NCBI RefSeq assembly: GCF_000012365.1 | Contig: NC_007651.1 | Location: 3,410,001-3,474,000 of the forward strand | DNA from: Burkholderia thailandensis E264 | Lineage (GTDB): Bacteria > Pseudomonadota > Gammaproteobacteria > Burkholderiales > Burkholderiaceae | Direction: 5' to 3' | DNA length: 64,000 bases | Part shown: piece after piece, positions 35,886 through 49,313 of the stretch | Layout: every line of letters starts with the position of its first letter | Position numbering within the stretch: position 1 is the stretch's first letter | Made by a program: the position numbers and the translations under genes | The notes under the pieces: model-generated | The model's database searches: none | What the model was told of the DNA's origin: nothing | Seen by the model: only the letters and a program-made list of their open reading frames with translations

Positions 35886-36123
35886 CGCATCCGTCCGTCG
35901 CATTCGTCACCGGGAAACGGCTCGCAGCGGGAGCCGGGAAAGCCGCCGCGGCCGACGGCTCGCAGCGACGCAAAAGAACTGAAGATTGCACGGTCATCGA
36001 TACCTTCCGCCACGCGCGAAGTTGCGCACTCAAAAGGACGAAACCGGCAACTAAGGCCGGCCGGGACCGTGATGCGCGCGGCTCGCCGAAACGACGGCGG
36101 CGGGCATGGCCCGGCGGGATCGG
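35886..36123 (-). other. Long leader between the TPP riboswitch and thiO
   Basis: About 240 nt separate the aptamer from the thiO start. The stretch has a 13-bp direct repeat (ACGGCTCGCAGCG at 35917-35929 and 35955-35967, plus-strand reading) and several GC inverted repeats. I see no U-rich terminator, so regulation may act on the thiO ribosome site or through Rho. A short open frame crosses it but has no recognisable features. Confidence 0.5.
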
Positions 36124-36236
36124 AAACTTCCCGCGCCGGTATTACCCGGATCGGGTGCGAAGGGTCTCTCTCAGCCTCGCCGCGCATCCGGCCCTGCCGA
36201 TCCGGCAGGCCGGGGCGCGCGAAGCACCCCTGTTTC
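36124..36236 (-). promoter_or_regulatory. TPP riboswitch (THI element) controlling thiOSGE
   Basis: The minus strand carries the conserved TPP aptamer blocks in order: GGGGTGC at the 5' side, GGCTGAGAGAGACCC, then CACCCGATCCGGGTAATACCGG with the closing helix into GCGGGAAG. The P3 arm is a long GC-rich hairpin (CCTGCCGGATCGGCAGG). Binding of thiamine pyrophosphate should reduce expression of thiO-thiS-thiG-thiE. thiC and thiD are not in the window. Confidence 0.95.
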
Positions 36237-36514
36237 GTCGGCGGTCATTAGACCATAAAAGCGGAAACGGCCGCAAACCTCGCGCTGCGGCAAATTCGCC
36301 CGGCGCGCGGCGGCGCTGGCACAATGCCGCTGGGAACCGGCGCGCGGGCGGCATCGCCGCCGCGCGCCGGGCCGATGCCGTTCCCGGCGTTAAGCGCCGT
36401 TTAAGGCATGCTCGCCAGAATCCGCGGCACGCGTGCCGCGTGCGGCGCCGAACGGACGCGCCGGGCGCGGCGTGCACGTTGGCTCGGCGTCGCCGGCCTC
36501 ACATCAGGAAGCTC
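36237..36514. other. Divergent promoter region between the thi leader and the ABC transporter gene
   Basis: This 278-bp GC-rich gap must hold the promoters for the riboswitch transcript and the plus-strand transporter gene. I see no convincing -35/-10 pair. An AT patch (TTAGACCATAAAAG, near 36248) is the best candidate. Confidence 0.4.
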
Positions 36515-38281
36515 ATGACTCAATCGACGCAAGCCCTCGCCCCCGTCCCGGACGATCCGACGCAATCCCCGCCCCCGGTATCCACGTGGAGCCTCATCAA
36601 GCCCTATTGGGTTTCCGAGGAGTGGAAGGTCGCATGGGGATTGCTCGTCACGATCGTCGCGATCAACCTTACGCTCGTGTGGATCAACGTGCGGATCAAC
36701 TCGTGGAGCGCGTCGTTCTACAACGCGCTCCAATCGAAGGACGTGCGCGACTTTCCGAGCCTGCTGATCACGTTCGCCGTGCTCGCATTCGCGTTCATCA
36801 TCCTCGCGGTCTACGGCCTTTATCTGCGGCAGATGCTCGGCTTTCGCTGGCGGCAGTGGCTCACGACGCGCTTCCTGAACGAATGGCTCGGCGATCGCAA
36901 CTTCTACCGGATCGAGCGCGACCGGCTCGCCGACAACCCCGACCAGCGGATCTCGGACGACTTGCAGTCGCTCGCGTCGACGACGCTGTCGCTGTCGCTC
37001 GACCTGCTGTCGACGGTCGTCACGCTGATCTCGTTCGCGACGATCCTCTGGTCGATCGCCGGCGCGGCGACGATCTCGCTCGGCGGCCACGCGATCACGA
37101 TTCCCGGCTACATGGTGTGGGTCGCGATGGTCTACGCGATCGCGGGCTCGTACGTGATGCACCGCTTCGGCCATCCGCTCGTGTCGATCAACTACCAGCA
37201 GCAGCGCGTCGAGGCGGACTTCCGCTTCAGCCTGATCCGCATCCGCGAGAACGCCGAGCAGATCGCGTTCTACAACGGCGAACCCGTCGAGACCGCGCAC
37301 GAGCAGAACCTGTTCCAGCGTATCCGCGAAAACTGGTGGCGCGTGATGCGCTACACGAAGCGGCTCACGTTCGTGCTGAACTTCTACGCGCAACTCGCGA
37401 GCCTCTTTCCGATCGCGGTCGCCGCGCCGCGCTACTTCGCGGGCGCGTTCACGTTCGGCGTGCTGATGCAGATCAGCCGCGCGTTCGGCACCGTCAGCGA
37501 TTCGTTTTCATGGTTCATCAACAGTTACGGCACGCTCGCCGAGTGGCGCGCGACCGTCAACCGTCTGCGCGAATTCAAGCGCGTGATGGGCGCGTCGCAT
37601 CTGAAGGAAGCGATGTCGCCCGCGACCGAGCACGGCGGCATCAACCTGCACTACGTCGATGCGCAGCAGATCACGACATCGGGCCTGAAGCTCGCGCTGC
37701 CGAACGGCGCGGCGCTCGCGTCGATCGGCGACGTCGCGATCGAGCCCGGCTCGCGCTGGCTCGTGCGCGGGCCGTCCGGCTCCGGCAAGAGCACGCTGAT
37801 GCGCGCGCTCGCGGGCCTCTGGCCGTTCGGCGACGGCGCGATCGACGCGCCCGTCGCCGCGCGAATGATGTTCGTCCCGCAGCAGAGCTATTTGCCGATC
37901 GGCACGCTGAAGGCGGCGCTCGCGTACCCGTCGGCCGTCGACGCGTTCAGCGACGACGCATGCCGCGACGCGTTGCGCGCGTGCGGTCTCGCCGACTATG
38001 TCGAGCGGCTCGGCGAGACGGGCCACTGGACGCGCATCCTGTCGCCCGGCGAGCAGCAGCGCCTCGCGGGCGCGCGCGTGCTGCTGCACAAGCCCGACTA
38101 TCTGTTCCTCGACGAGGCGACGAGCGCGCTCGACGCGGACAACGAGGCGCGCCTCTACCGGCTCTTCGACGAACGGCTGCCGAAGGCGGCGATCGTCAGC
38201 ATCGCGCATCGCGAATCGGTCGCGTCGTTTCATCAGCAGACGCTCGACGTGCGCCGCGACGAAGCGCGCGTGGCCGCGTGA
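36515..38281 (+). CDS. ABC transporter with fused membrane and ATPase domains (SbmA/BacA-YddA type)
   Basis: The 588-residue protein has an N-terminal membrane domain of about six helices (residues 40-380) with an SbmA/BacA-type core: SWSASFYNALQSKD, LYLRQMLGFRWRQWLT and ADFRFSLIRIRENAEQIAFYNGE. A C-terminal ATPase follows (Walker A GPSGSGKST, signature LSPGEQQRLAGAR, Walker B LFLDEATSALD). Relatives import peptides or corrinoids or move acyl groups; the substrate here is unknown. AGGAAG precedes the ATG at 36515. It diverges from the thi operon. Confidence 0.9.
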   Translation: MTQSTQALAPVPDDPTQSPPPVSTWSLIKPYWVSEEWKVAWGLLVTIVAINLTLVWINVRINSWSASFYNALQSKDVRDFPSLLITFAVLAFAFIILAVYGLYLRQMLGFRWRQWLTTRFLNEWLGDRNFYRIERDRLADNPDQRISDDLQSLASTTLSLSLDLLSTVVTLISFATILWSIAGAATISLGGHAITIPGYMVWVAMVYAIAGSYVMHRFGHPLVSINYQQQRVEADFRFSLIRIRENAEQIAFYNGEPVETAHEQNLFQRIRENWWRVMRYTKRLTFVLNFYAQLASLFPIAVAAPRYFAGAFTFGVLMQISRAFGTVSDSFSWFINSYGTLAEWRATVNRLREFKRVMGASHLKEAMSPATEHGGINLHYVDAQQITTSGLKLALPNGAALASIGDVAIEPGSRWLVRGPSGSGKSTLMRALAGLWPFGDGAIDAPVAARMMFVPQQSYLPIGTLKAALAYPSAVDAFSDDACRDALRACGLADYVERLGETGHWTRILSPGEQQRLAGARVLLHKPDYLFLDEATSALDADNEARLYRLFDERLPKAAIVSIAHRESVASFHQQTLDVRRDEARVAA

Positions 38282-38472
38282 GCGCCGCGCGCGAGCGCGT
38301 CGTGCTGATCGCGGGCGCGGGGATCGGCGCGACGCTCGCCGCGCGGCTCGCCACGCTCGACATCGCGCCGATGCCGCAAGCGCGTGGCGCGGACGAAGCC
38401 GCGCGCCACGCGCGCGTCGCATGGTCGGCAGACGTACGGGGCACGACAGCGCGCCGTGCGCGCGCCGGTTGA
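38278..38472 (+). CDS. Possible 64-residue hypothetical protein overlapping the ABC transporter gene
   Basis: A GTG overlaps the transporter stop (GTGA) and opens a 64-codon frame. It starts with a short hydrophobic stretch, VVLIAGAGIGATLAARLATL, then becomes Arg/Ala-rich. The nucleotide-fold-like GAGIGA may be chance in this composition. It may be a coupled small protein, a truncated dinucleotide-binding gene, or nothing. I recognise no family. Confidence 0.25.
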   Translation: MSAARERVVLIAGAGIGATLAARLATLDIAPMPQARGADEAARHARVAWSADVRGTTARRARAG

Positions 38473-38628
38473 TGACCGACGCGAGACGCCGCAGCCCCTG
38501 CCGGCCGCTTCACTGGCCGATCGAGCGCAAGATGGAAGGAAATCGCGCGACGCGCGGGCTCGGTGGTTCCGCGGCCGCGTCGAGCGCGGCGAACGCGCCC
38601 GTCACCGCCCGCTGGACTCGCGCCGCGC

Positions 38629-39183
38629 TCACTCCGGCAGCGCCGCCGCCGCGAGCACCCGATGCTCGGCGCCCGTGCGCGCGAGGACGCTCTCGTAGAG
38701 CGTGAGCGTTTCGAAGCGCAACGCGAGCGGCTCGCGGCCCGCCGCGCCGTTCGCGCCATCGATCGTCACGCGATGCGCGTCGCGAGGAAATCGCGCGATC
38801 GTCACATGCGGCTTGAACGCGCGGCTATCGGGCGGCAGGCCGAGCTCGGCGAGCGCACCGGCCACGCGCTCGCCGAGCGCGAGCAATTGCTGCTGCGGCG
38901 CGAGCTCGGCGACGACGAGCCGCGCGTGCGCGGTGCTCGGCCAGCACACGACGCGCTCGACGTCGACGGGCGGCACCGCCTCGACGGCCGCGAGCCCGGC
39001 AAGACGCGCGCCGAGCTGCTCGCTTTTCACCCGCTCGATCGCGCCGAGAAACGCGATCGTCACGTGCAACTGATCGCGCCGCGTGCGGCGCGCGCCGGCG
39101 GCGACGGGCAGCGCGGCAAGCGCGTCGCGCGACGCCGGATCGAGCGTCAGCGCGACGAAGCAGCGCAACCGGCCGCCCGCCAT
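38629..39183 (-). CDS. thpR: RNA 2',3'-cyclic phosphodiesterase ThpR (2H family, LigT-like)
   Basis: The 184-residue protein has the two HxT motifs of the 2H phosphoesterase superfamily: HVTIAFLGAI near residue 40 and HVTIARFPRD near residue 125. Such enzymes hydrolyse 2',3'-cyclic phosphates and can join tRNA halves in reverse. RCFVALTLDPASRDALAAL at the start is typical. It is on the minus strand, 2 bp after the symporter gene stop, suggesting cotranscription. Confidence 0.9.
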   Translation of the reverse strand: MAGGRLRCFVALTLDPASRDALAALPVAAGARRTRRDQLHVTIAFLGAIERVKSEQLGARLAGLAAVEAVPPVDVERVVCWPSTAHARLVVAELAPQQQLLALGERVAGALAELGLPPDSRAFKPHVTIARFPRDAHRVTIDGANGAAGREPLALRFETLTLYESVLARTGAEHRVLAAAALPE

Positions 39184-39185
39184 CG

Positions 39186-40697
39186 TCACCGCGCGGAGCC
39201 GACCGGCCCCGCGGCCCGAGCCGCATCGACACCCGGCGCGCGCCCCGCCGCGAGCTTGTCGCCCTGCGGCAGCGGCCCGTGCTCGCCCCACACGTCGTCC
39301 GGAAGCACCTTCGCGAGCGCGGGAATCGTCTTGCGGGTGAACACCGGATCGGCGACGCCCGCCGCGCGCTGGCGCTGATAATCGCGCCACGCGGCATGCG
39401 CATACTTGCCGAGCATCAGGATCGCGATCAGGTTGATGAGCGCCATCAGCCCCATGCTAGTATCGGCCATCGCCCACACGAGCGGCAGTTGCCCGACGCT
39501 GCCGAACATCACCATCCCGAGCACCGCGAGCCTGAACACGAAAAGCGCGCCGCGCCGGCTCGTGACGAATCCGACGTTGCCTTCCGCATACGCGTAGTTG
39601 CCGATCACTGAAGAAAACGCAAGGAAGAAGATCGCCACCGCCATGTAGATGCCTCCCCAGTCGCCGACGTGGCTCGAGATCGCGCGCTGCGTGAGCGCCG
39701 CGCCTTCCATCGACGTGCCCGGCTCGTATTGCCCCGACAACAGGATCACAAACGCGGTCGCGCTGCAGATCACGATGGTGTCGACGAACACGCCGAGCAT
39801 CTGGATCAGCCCCTGCGTGACCGGATGCCGCGTGCTCGCGGTCGCGGCCGCGTTCGGCGCGCTGCCCATCCCGGCTTCGTTCGAGAACAGGCCGCGCTTC
39901 ACGCCGATCGACACCGCCTGGCTCACCGCGTATCCGGTCAGGCCGCCCGCCGCCTGATCGAGGCCGAATGCGCTCTTCACGATCAGCACGATCATCTCCG
40001 GCACGAGCGCTACGTGCGTCGCGACCGCGTAGACCGCGAGCGCGAGGTAGCCGATCGCCATCACGGGCACGATCACCTGCGCGACGTGCGCGATCCGGCG
40101 AATGCCGCCGAAGATGATCGGCGCCGTCAGCGCGACGAGCGCGAGCCCGACCGCGGCGCGGCTCACGCCGAACGACGTGTTGAACGCCTCGGCGATCGCG
40201 TTCGCCTGCACCGCGTTGAACACGAAGCCGAACGCGAGGATCAGCGACAGCGAGAACAGCACGCCGAAGCCGCGCGAGCGCAGCCCGATCTGGATGTAGT
40301 AGGCGGGACCGCCGCGATACGTGCCGTCATGATGCGACACCTTGAAGATTTGCGCGAGCGTCGCCTCGACGAACGCGGACGACATCCCGACGAGCGCCGT
40401 CATCCACATCCAGAAGATCGCGCCCGGGCCGCCCACCGTCATCGCAACCGCAACGCCCGCGATGTTGCCCGTGCCGACGCGGCTCGCGAGCCCGGTCGCG
40501 AACGCCTGGAACGACGAGATGCTGCCCGGTTCGCCCTTGCTGCCGACGAGGCGCATGCTGAGAAACAGCGCACGCAACTGGATCATCCTGAAGCGCAGCG
40601 TGAACCACGCGCCGGCGCCCAGCAGCAGCGCAATCAGCACGTAATTCCAGAGAATGCCGTTGATCCCGTCGATCAACGTGTGCACAAAGCCTTCCAT
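39186..40697 (-). CDS. Sodium:amino-acid symporter, AGCS family (AlsT/DagA-like)
   Basis: The 503-residue protein has about ten membrane helices and AGCS blocks: GLASRVGTGNIAGVAVAMTVGGPGAIFWMWMTALVGMSSAFVEATLAQ in the first half and KRGLFSNEAGMGSAPNAAATA in the middle. These are signatures of alanine/glycine sodium symporters. The C-terminal 60 residues are polar. It likely imports alanine or glycine; the exact substrate cannot be read from sequence. It precedes thpR by 2 bp. Confidence 0.93.
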   Translation of the reverse strand: MEGFVHTLIDGINGILWNYVLIALLLGAGAWFTLRFRMIQLRALFLSMRLVGSKGEPGSISSFQAFATGLASRVGTGNIAGVAVAMTVGGPGAIFWMWMTALVGMSSAFVEATLAQIFKVSHHDGTYRGGPAYYIQIGLRSRGFGVLFSLSLILAFGFVFNAVQANAIAEAFNTSFGVSRAAVGLALVALTAPIIFGGIRRIAHVAQVIVPVMAIGYLALAVYAVATHVALVPEMIVLIVKSAFGLDQAAGGLTGYAVSQAVSIGVKRGLFSNEAGMGSAPNAAATASTRHPVTQGLIQMLGVFVDTIVICSATAFVILLSGQYEPGTSMEGAALTQRAISSHVGDWGGIYMAVAIFFLAFSSVIGNYAYAEGNVGFVTSRRGALFVFRLAVLGMVMFGSVGQLPLVWAMADTSMGLMALINLIAILMLGKYAHAAWRDYQRQRAAGVADPVFTRKTIPALAKVLPDDVWGEHGPLPQGDKLAAGRAPGVDAARAAGPVGSAR

Positions 40698-40911
40698 CCA
40701 TCATCTCCTGATTTGGGGTCGGATTATGTATTGATTCCGGTCATAGCCGGCCGAGGGCCGACATGATATGACAGGTTGCCCCAACTCTTACAAAATGAAA
40801 TTTTTGCGGAGGAAGATGAAAGGATGCGCCTTGGGCGGCACGTTGCGCGTGTGTCGCCATCGCGAACCGCCCGATGCTTGCGATGCGCGTCGCGGCAAAG
40901 CGTCCGCGCAT

Positions 40912-40943
40912 AAAAAAACCGGGCGCCCATGGGACGCCCGGTT
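40912..40943 (-). terminator. Rho-independent terminator after gltD
   Basis: On the minus strand a 9-bp stem AACCGGGCG/CGCCCGGTT, with a CCATGGGA-type loop, is followed by a run of seven U residues. It starts 34 bp after the gltD stop and ends the gltBD transcript. Confidence 0.92.
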
Positions 40944-40976
40944 CGTCGAAACGACGTTCTGGCGAACGCCGCCCGC

Positions 40977-42443
40977 TCAACGCGGCAACTCGGAGCCGCC
41001 CATCAGGTACGCGTCGACCGAGCGCGCGCACTGGCGGCCTTCGCGGATTGCCCAGACGACGAGCGACTGGCCGCGGCGCATATCGCCCGCGGCGAACACC
41101 TTGTCGACCGACGTGTAGTACGCACGATCGCCCTCGGTGCCCGCACGCACGTTGCCGCGCGCGTCCTTCGCGACGCCGAACGCCTCGAGCACGGGCGCGA
41201 CCGGCTGCGTGAAGCCCATCGCGAGCAGCACGAGATCGGCCTTGATCTCGAACTCGGAGTTCGGCACTTCCTGCATCTTGCCGTCGACCCACGCGACGCG
41301 CACCGCGATCAGCTTCTCGACCTTGCCGTTCTTGCCCTCGAAACGCTTCGTCGCGACCGCCCAGTCGCGCTCGCAGCCTTCCTCGTGCGACGACGACGTG
41401 CGCAGCTTGATCGGCCAGTACGGCCACACGAGCGGCTTGTTCTCCGCCTCGGGCGGCTGCGGCAGCAGTTCGAACTGCGTGATGTGCTTCGCGCCGTGGC
41501 GGTTCGACGTGCCGACACAGTCCGAGCCCGTGTCGCCGCCGCCGATCACGACGACGTGCTTGCCCTTCGCGAGCAGTTGATCGGCCACCTTGTCGCCCGC
41601 GTTCACGCGGTTCTGCTGCGGCAGGAATTCCATCGCGAAATGGATGCCGGCGAGCTCGCGCCCCGGCACCGGCAAATCGCGCGGCGTCTCCGAGCCGCCC
41701 GCGATCACCACCGCGTCGAATTCGTCCTTCAGCGTCTCGGGCGAAATCGTCTCCTTCGCCATGTTGCCGATCGACTCGGGCAGCGGATCGCGGCCGATGA
41801 ACACGCTCGTGCGGAACGTCACGCCTTCGGCCTCCATCTGGCGCATCCGGCGGTCGATCAGCCACTTCTCGAGCTTGAAGTCGGGAATTCCGTAGCGCAG
41901 CAGCCCGCCGATCCGGTCGTTCTTCTCGAACACCGTCACGTCGTGGCCCGCGCGCGCGAGCTGCTGCGCGGCGGCGAGCCCCGCGGGGCCGGAGCCTACC
42001 ACCGCGACCTTCTTGCCCGTCTTGTGCGCGGCGGGCTGCGGCGCGACCCAGCCTTGCGCCCACGCCTTGTCGATGATCGCGTGCTCGATCGACTTGATGC
42101 CGACCGGATCGTCGTTGATCCCGAGCGTGCACGCCGCTTCGCACGGCGCCGGGCAGATGCGGCCCGTGAACTCGGGGAAGTTGTTCGTCGAGTGCAGCAC
42201 GTCGATCGCCTGCCGCCAGTCCTGGCGATACACGAGATCGTTGAAGTCCGGAATGATGTTGTTGACCGGACAGCCGTTGTTGCAGAACGGAATGCCGCAA
42301 TCCATGCAGCGCGCGCCCTGGATCTTCGCGTCCTCGTCGGTCAGCGCCGCGACGAATTCCTTGTAGTGCTTCACGCGCGTGAGCGGCGCTTCGTACGCCT
42401 CGTGACGGCGCTCGTACTCCAGAAAACCGGTGATCTTGCCCAT
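40977..42443 (-). CDS. gltD: Glutamate synthase (NADPH) small subunit GltD
   Basis: GltD passes electrons from NADPH to the large subunit for ammonia assimilation. The 488-residue protein has N-terminal iron-sulfur cysteine groups [14 protein letters not shown] and [12 protein letters not shown]. An FAD fold [17 protein letters not shown] and an NADPH fold [13 protein letters not shown] follow. It comes 94 bp after gltB, and the terminator follows. Confidence 0.97.
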   Translation of the reverse strand: MGKITGFLEYERRHEAYEAPLTRVKHYKEFVAALTDEDAKIQGARCMDCGIPFCNNGCPVNNIIPDFNDLVYRQDWRQAIDVLHSTNNFPEFTGRICPAPCEAACTLGINDDPVGIKSIEHAIIDKAWAQGWVAPQPAAHKTGKKVAVVGSGPAGLAAAQQLARAGHDVTVFEKNDRIGGLLRYGIPDFKLEKWLIDRRMRQMEAEGVTFRTSVFIGRDPLPESIGNMAKETISPETLKDEFDAVVIAGGSETPRDLPVPGRELAGIHFAMEFLPQQNRVNAGDKVADQLLAKGKHVVVIGGGDTGSDCVGTSNRHGAKHITQFELLPQPPEAENKPLVWPYWPIKLRTSSSHEEGCERDWAVATKRFEGKNGKVEKLIAVRVAWVDGKMQEVPNSEFEIKADLVLLAMGFTQPVAPVLEAFGVAKDARGNVRAGTEGDRAYYTSVDKVFAAGDMRRGQSLVVWAIREGRQCARSVDAYLMGGSELPR

Positions 42444-42537
42444 GAGGTTCTCTTCTGAATCTGTTGAATCGGGTAAGGGGGACCCGCGCCCGCCGGTTCG
42501 GGCGGGCGCGTTCGCTATGTCGTCGAGCCGCGTTGCG

Positions 42538-47241
<4,704 letters not shown>

Positions 47242-47481
47242 GGGGACACCGTCGGAAAGGGGCCTCGCGGCCGTTGAAACCATTTGCTTGTTGCCCGTCG
47301 TCCCCCTTCGTGTGGATCGCGACGTGGCCGGCCGGGCAGGAGCGGGTGAGCCTGCGACCGCCGGAATTCGGAATATACGCGACGAATCAAGGGAATAGCA
47401 AATAAATCCCAATGATATAACCCCAATTACTAACTTGGTGCACGATCCAGCCAATTTATTAGGGCCGTATCAAAATGGGGC

Positions 47482-47510
47482 AAAAACAAGCGGCACCCGA
47501 GGATGCCGCC
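47482..47510 (-). terminator. Terminator after the RAYT-like gene
   Basis: The minus strand has a GCGGCA/TGCCGC stem followed by TTGTTTTTG, starting 22 bp past the stop at 47532. It separates this gene from gltB. The roughly 290-bp gap to gltB (47242-47531) is otherwise AT-rich and should hold the gltB promoter; no clear hexamers were found. Confidence 0.7.
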
Positions 47511-47531
47511 TCGCGCCCACCGCCGGCACGC

Positions 47532-48245
47532 TCACCGCTGGATGGGCGGCGTGCTCTCGCGAACCTTGCGGGGCCGCCCGCGCGGCAACGGCGACACGCG
47601 CCGGTTCGCCGTGCGCGCCGCCCATTCGCGGTAAGTCTCGCCGCCCAGCACCCAGCCCTTGAGCGTCGCCTGCTGAAGCTGGTCGGCCTGGCGCTCGTCG
47701 AGCGGCTGCTCGCACAGCTCCTTGTACGCGCGCTGCCGCTCGAACGGCGTGTTGCCGAGCGCCCAGTAAAGCGGATGATCGGTGATCAGGCTGTCGACGG
47801 TGAGGCCGACGTGGTGCCGATAGCTCGACCAGCGGTACGCATCCGCGCTCGTCACGAGCTGCGCGCGCACGGGGCTCATCTCGACGACGCGGCTCGCGAG
47901 CAGGAAGTAGCGTTCGCCCTCGATGACGGTCGCGCGATAGCGCCCTTCCCACAACGTGCCGCGCCGCGAATAGCGCCGGTTGAAATGCGCGACGTAGCGG
48001 CGGCCGACGGCCTGCATCGCTTTCGGCAGGCTCGCCTCGTCGCTCGGCGTCACGAGGAGCTGGACCTGGCGCGGCAGCAGCACGTATGCATGCACCGCCA
48101 GATGATGATCACGCGCCGCCGCCTTCAGGCAATCGATGAATAATTCGTAATCCTGGTCGTCGACGAACGCCGGTTGCTGATCGAGGCCGCGTAGAATCAC
48201 GTGCTGCGGCTGATCAGGTACGTAAAGTCGTGCTAGCCGTGCCAT
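47532..48245 (-). CDS. RAYT/IS200-type (Y1) transposase relative without catalytic residues
   Basis: The 237-residue protein aligns by eye with REP-associated tyrosine transposases: MARLARLYVPDQPQHVILRG, GRRYVAHFNRRYSRRGTLWEGRYRATVIEGERYF and PVRAQLV. The HUH site normally reading NHVHLL is RQVQLL (Gln60, Gln62), and the Tyr in the usual RYIELNPVRA is Val120 (RVVEMSPVRA). It should therefore lack single-strand DNA cleavage while keeping the fold. The frame is intact and ends at a terminator, so it looks maintained, perhaps as a DNA- or RNA-binding protein. It is divergent from ompW. Confidence 0.88.
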   Translation of the reverse strand: MARLARLYVPDQPQHVILRGLDQQPAFVDDQDYELFIDCLKAAARDHHLAVHAYVLLPRQVQLLVTPSDEASLPKAMQAVGRRYVAHFNRRYSRRGTLWEGRYRATVIEGERYFLLASRVVEMSPVRAQLVTSADAYRWSSYRHHVGLTVDSLITDHPLYWALGNTPFERQRAYKELCEQPLDERQADQLQQATLKGWVLGGETYREWAARTANRRVSPLPRGRPRKVRESTPPIQR

Positions 48246-48436
48246 GCTGAATGTCCGTTTGATCGCGTTAGGAAATACCCGAAGGCTCGTTTAAGTGCGT
48301 CCGCGTCAAAGCCCGCCGCGGTGCGGGAATACGCACGGTCGTGCGAATTCTAGGGAAAACGTTCTAGCTTACAACTCTGTTCTGTTTGAAACACCGTCGT
48401 CATAATGAGCACGCCTTTTATCGGAGGAGACAAAGG

Positions 48437-49168
48437 ATGAAACAAAAAATGGCCATTACGGGGGCCGTTGCGCTCGCATTCGCGGCAACCGCGACCGCAG
48501 CGCACGCGCAATCCGCAGGCAGCTTCTACGTCACGACCGGCTGGTTCCATCTCGCCCCCCAGGACAGCAGCGATCCGCTCAAGGTCATGAACGTCGGCGG
48601 CACGCCGGTCAACCACGAGGTGCCCAACACGGGCGCGGGCATCGACAATGCGGACACCATCGGCCTTGCCGCCGGCTACTTCTTGACGGATCACATCGTC
48701 ACTGAATTGGTCGCCGGGATCCCGCCAAGGTTCAATCTGAACGGCAAAGGCTCACTCGAACAGTTCGGCGTGCTCGGCCATGCTTACCAATGGAGCCCGG
48801 CGGTCCTCCTCAAGTACTACTTCAACGACGCGAAGGCGAAGTTCCGGCCTTACGTCGGCATCGGCGCGTCTTACATCTGGTTCACCGGCGCGAAGATCAC
48901 CAACAGCGCGTTCGAGCGCGGCGCGCTCGGCGGCCCGACCAGCGTGCAGACCAGCAATCAGTGGGCGCCCGTCATCAATGCAGGCTTCACGTACAACTTC
49001 ACCGACCACTGGTTCGGCGGGCTGTCGGTGTCGTACATCCCCGTCAGCCTGACGGCCACGCTGACGACGCAGCGCCCGACGCCGATCGGCACGCTCACGC
49101 AGACCTCGCAAGCGAAGATCGCGCTGAATCCGATCGTGACCTACCTGAACATCGGCTACCGTTTCTAA
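48437..49168 (+). CDS. ompW: OmpW-family outer-membrane beta-barrel protein
   Basis: The 243-residue protein has a signal peptide (MKQKMAITGAVALAFAATATAAHA) and an eight-stranded barrel pattern with HIVTELVAGIPPRF, LKYYFNDAKAKFRPYVGIGASYIWF and the C-terminal Phe in NIGYRF that targets BAM. OmpW proteins form narrow hydrophobic channels. GGAGGAGACAAAGG is a very strong ribosome site before the ATG at 48437. The 191-bp upstream gap is shared with the divergent RAYT-like gene. Confidence 0.94.
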   Translation: MKQKMAITGAVALAFAATATAAHAQSAGSFYVTTGWFHLAPQDSSDPLKVMNVGGTPVNHEVPNTGAGIDNADTIGLAAGYFLTDHIVTELVAGIPPRFNLNGKGSLEQFGVLGHAYQWSPAVLLKYYFNDAKAKFRPYVGIGASYIWFTGAKITNSAFERGALGGPTSVQTSNQWAPVINAGFTYNFTDHWFGGLSVSYIPVSLTATLTTQRPTPIGTLTQTSQAKIALNPIVTYLNIGYRF

Positions 49169-49193
49169 GCGTAGTCGAATATTTGGGGAATGG

Positions 49194-49227
49194 TTAATTC
49201 CGCTGCAATTTGTAGCGGAATTTTCTT
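49194..49227 (+). terminator. Rho-independent terminator after ompW
   Basis: A perfect AATTCCGCT/AGCGGAATT stem is followed by TTCTT, starting 27 bp after the ompW stop. Confidence 0.8.
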
Positions 49228-49254
49228 GAGGTTACGAGGCGGCCGTCGCCTCCT

Positions 49255-49278
49255 GCTCCGACGGGCTCCCGTCGGAGC
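49255..49278 (+). terminator. Second hairpin between ompW and ugpQ, possible backup terminator
   Basis: GCTCCGACGGG pairs with CCCGTCGGAGC around a very short loop. On the plus strand GATTTCGTT follows, so the tail is weak. It sits 35 bp before the convergent ugpQ stop and may assist termination from either side. Confidence 0.5.
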
Positions 49279-49313
49279 GATTTCGTTCGCGCGTGGCGCG
49301 CAAAACGCCGATT

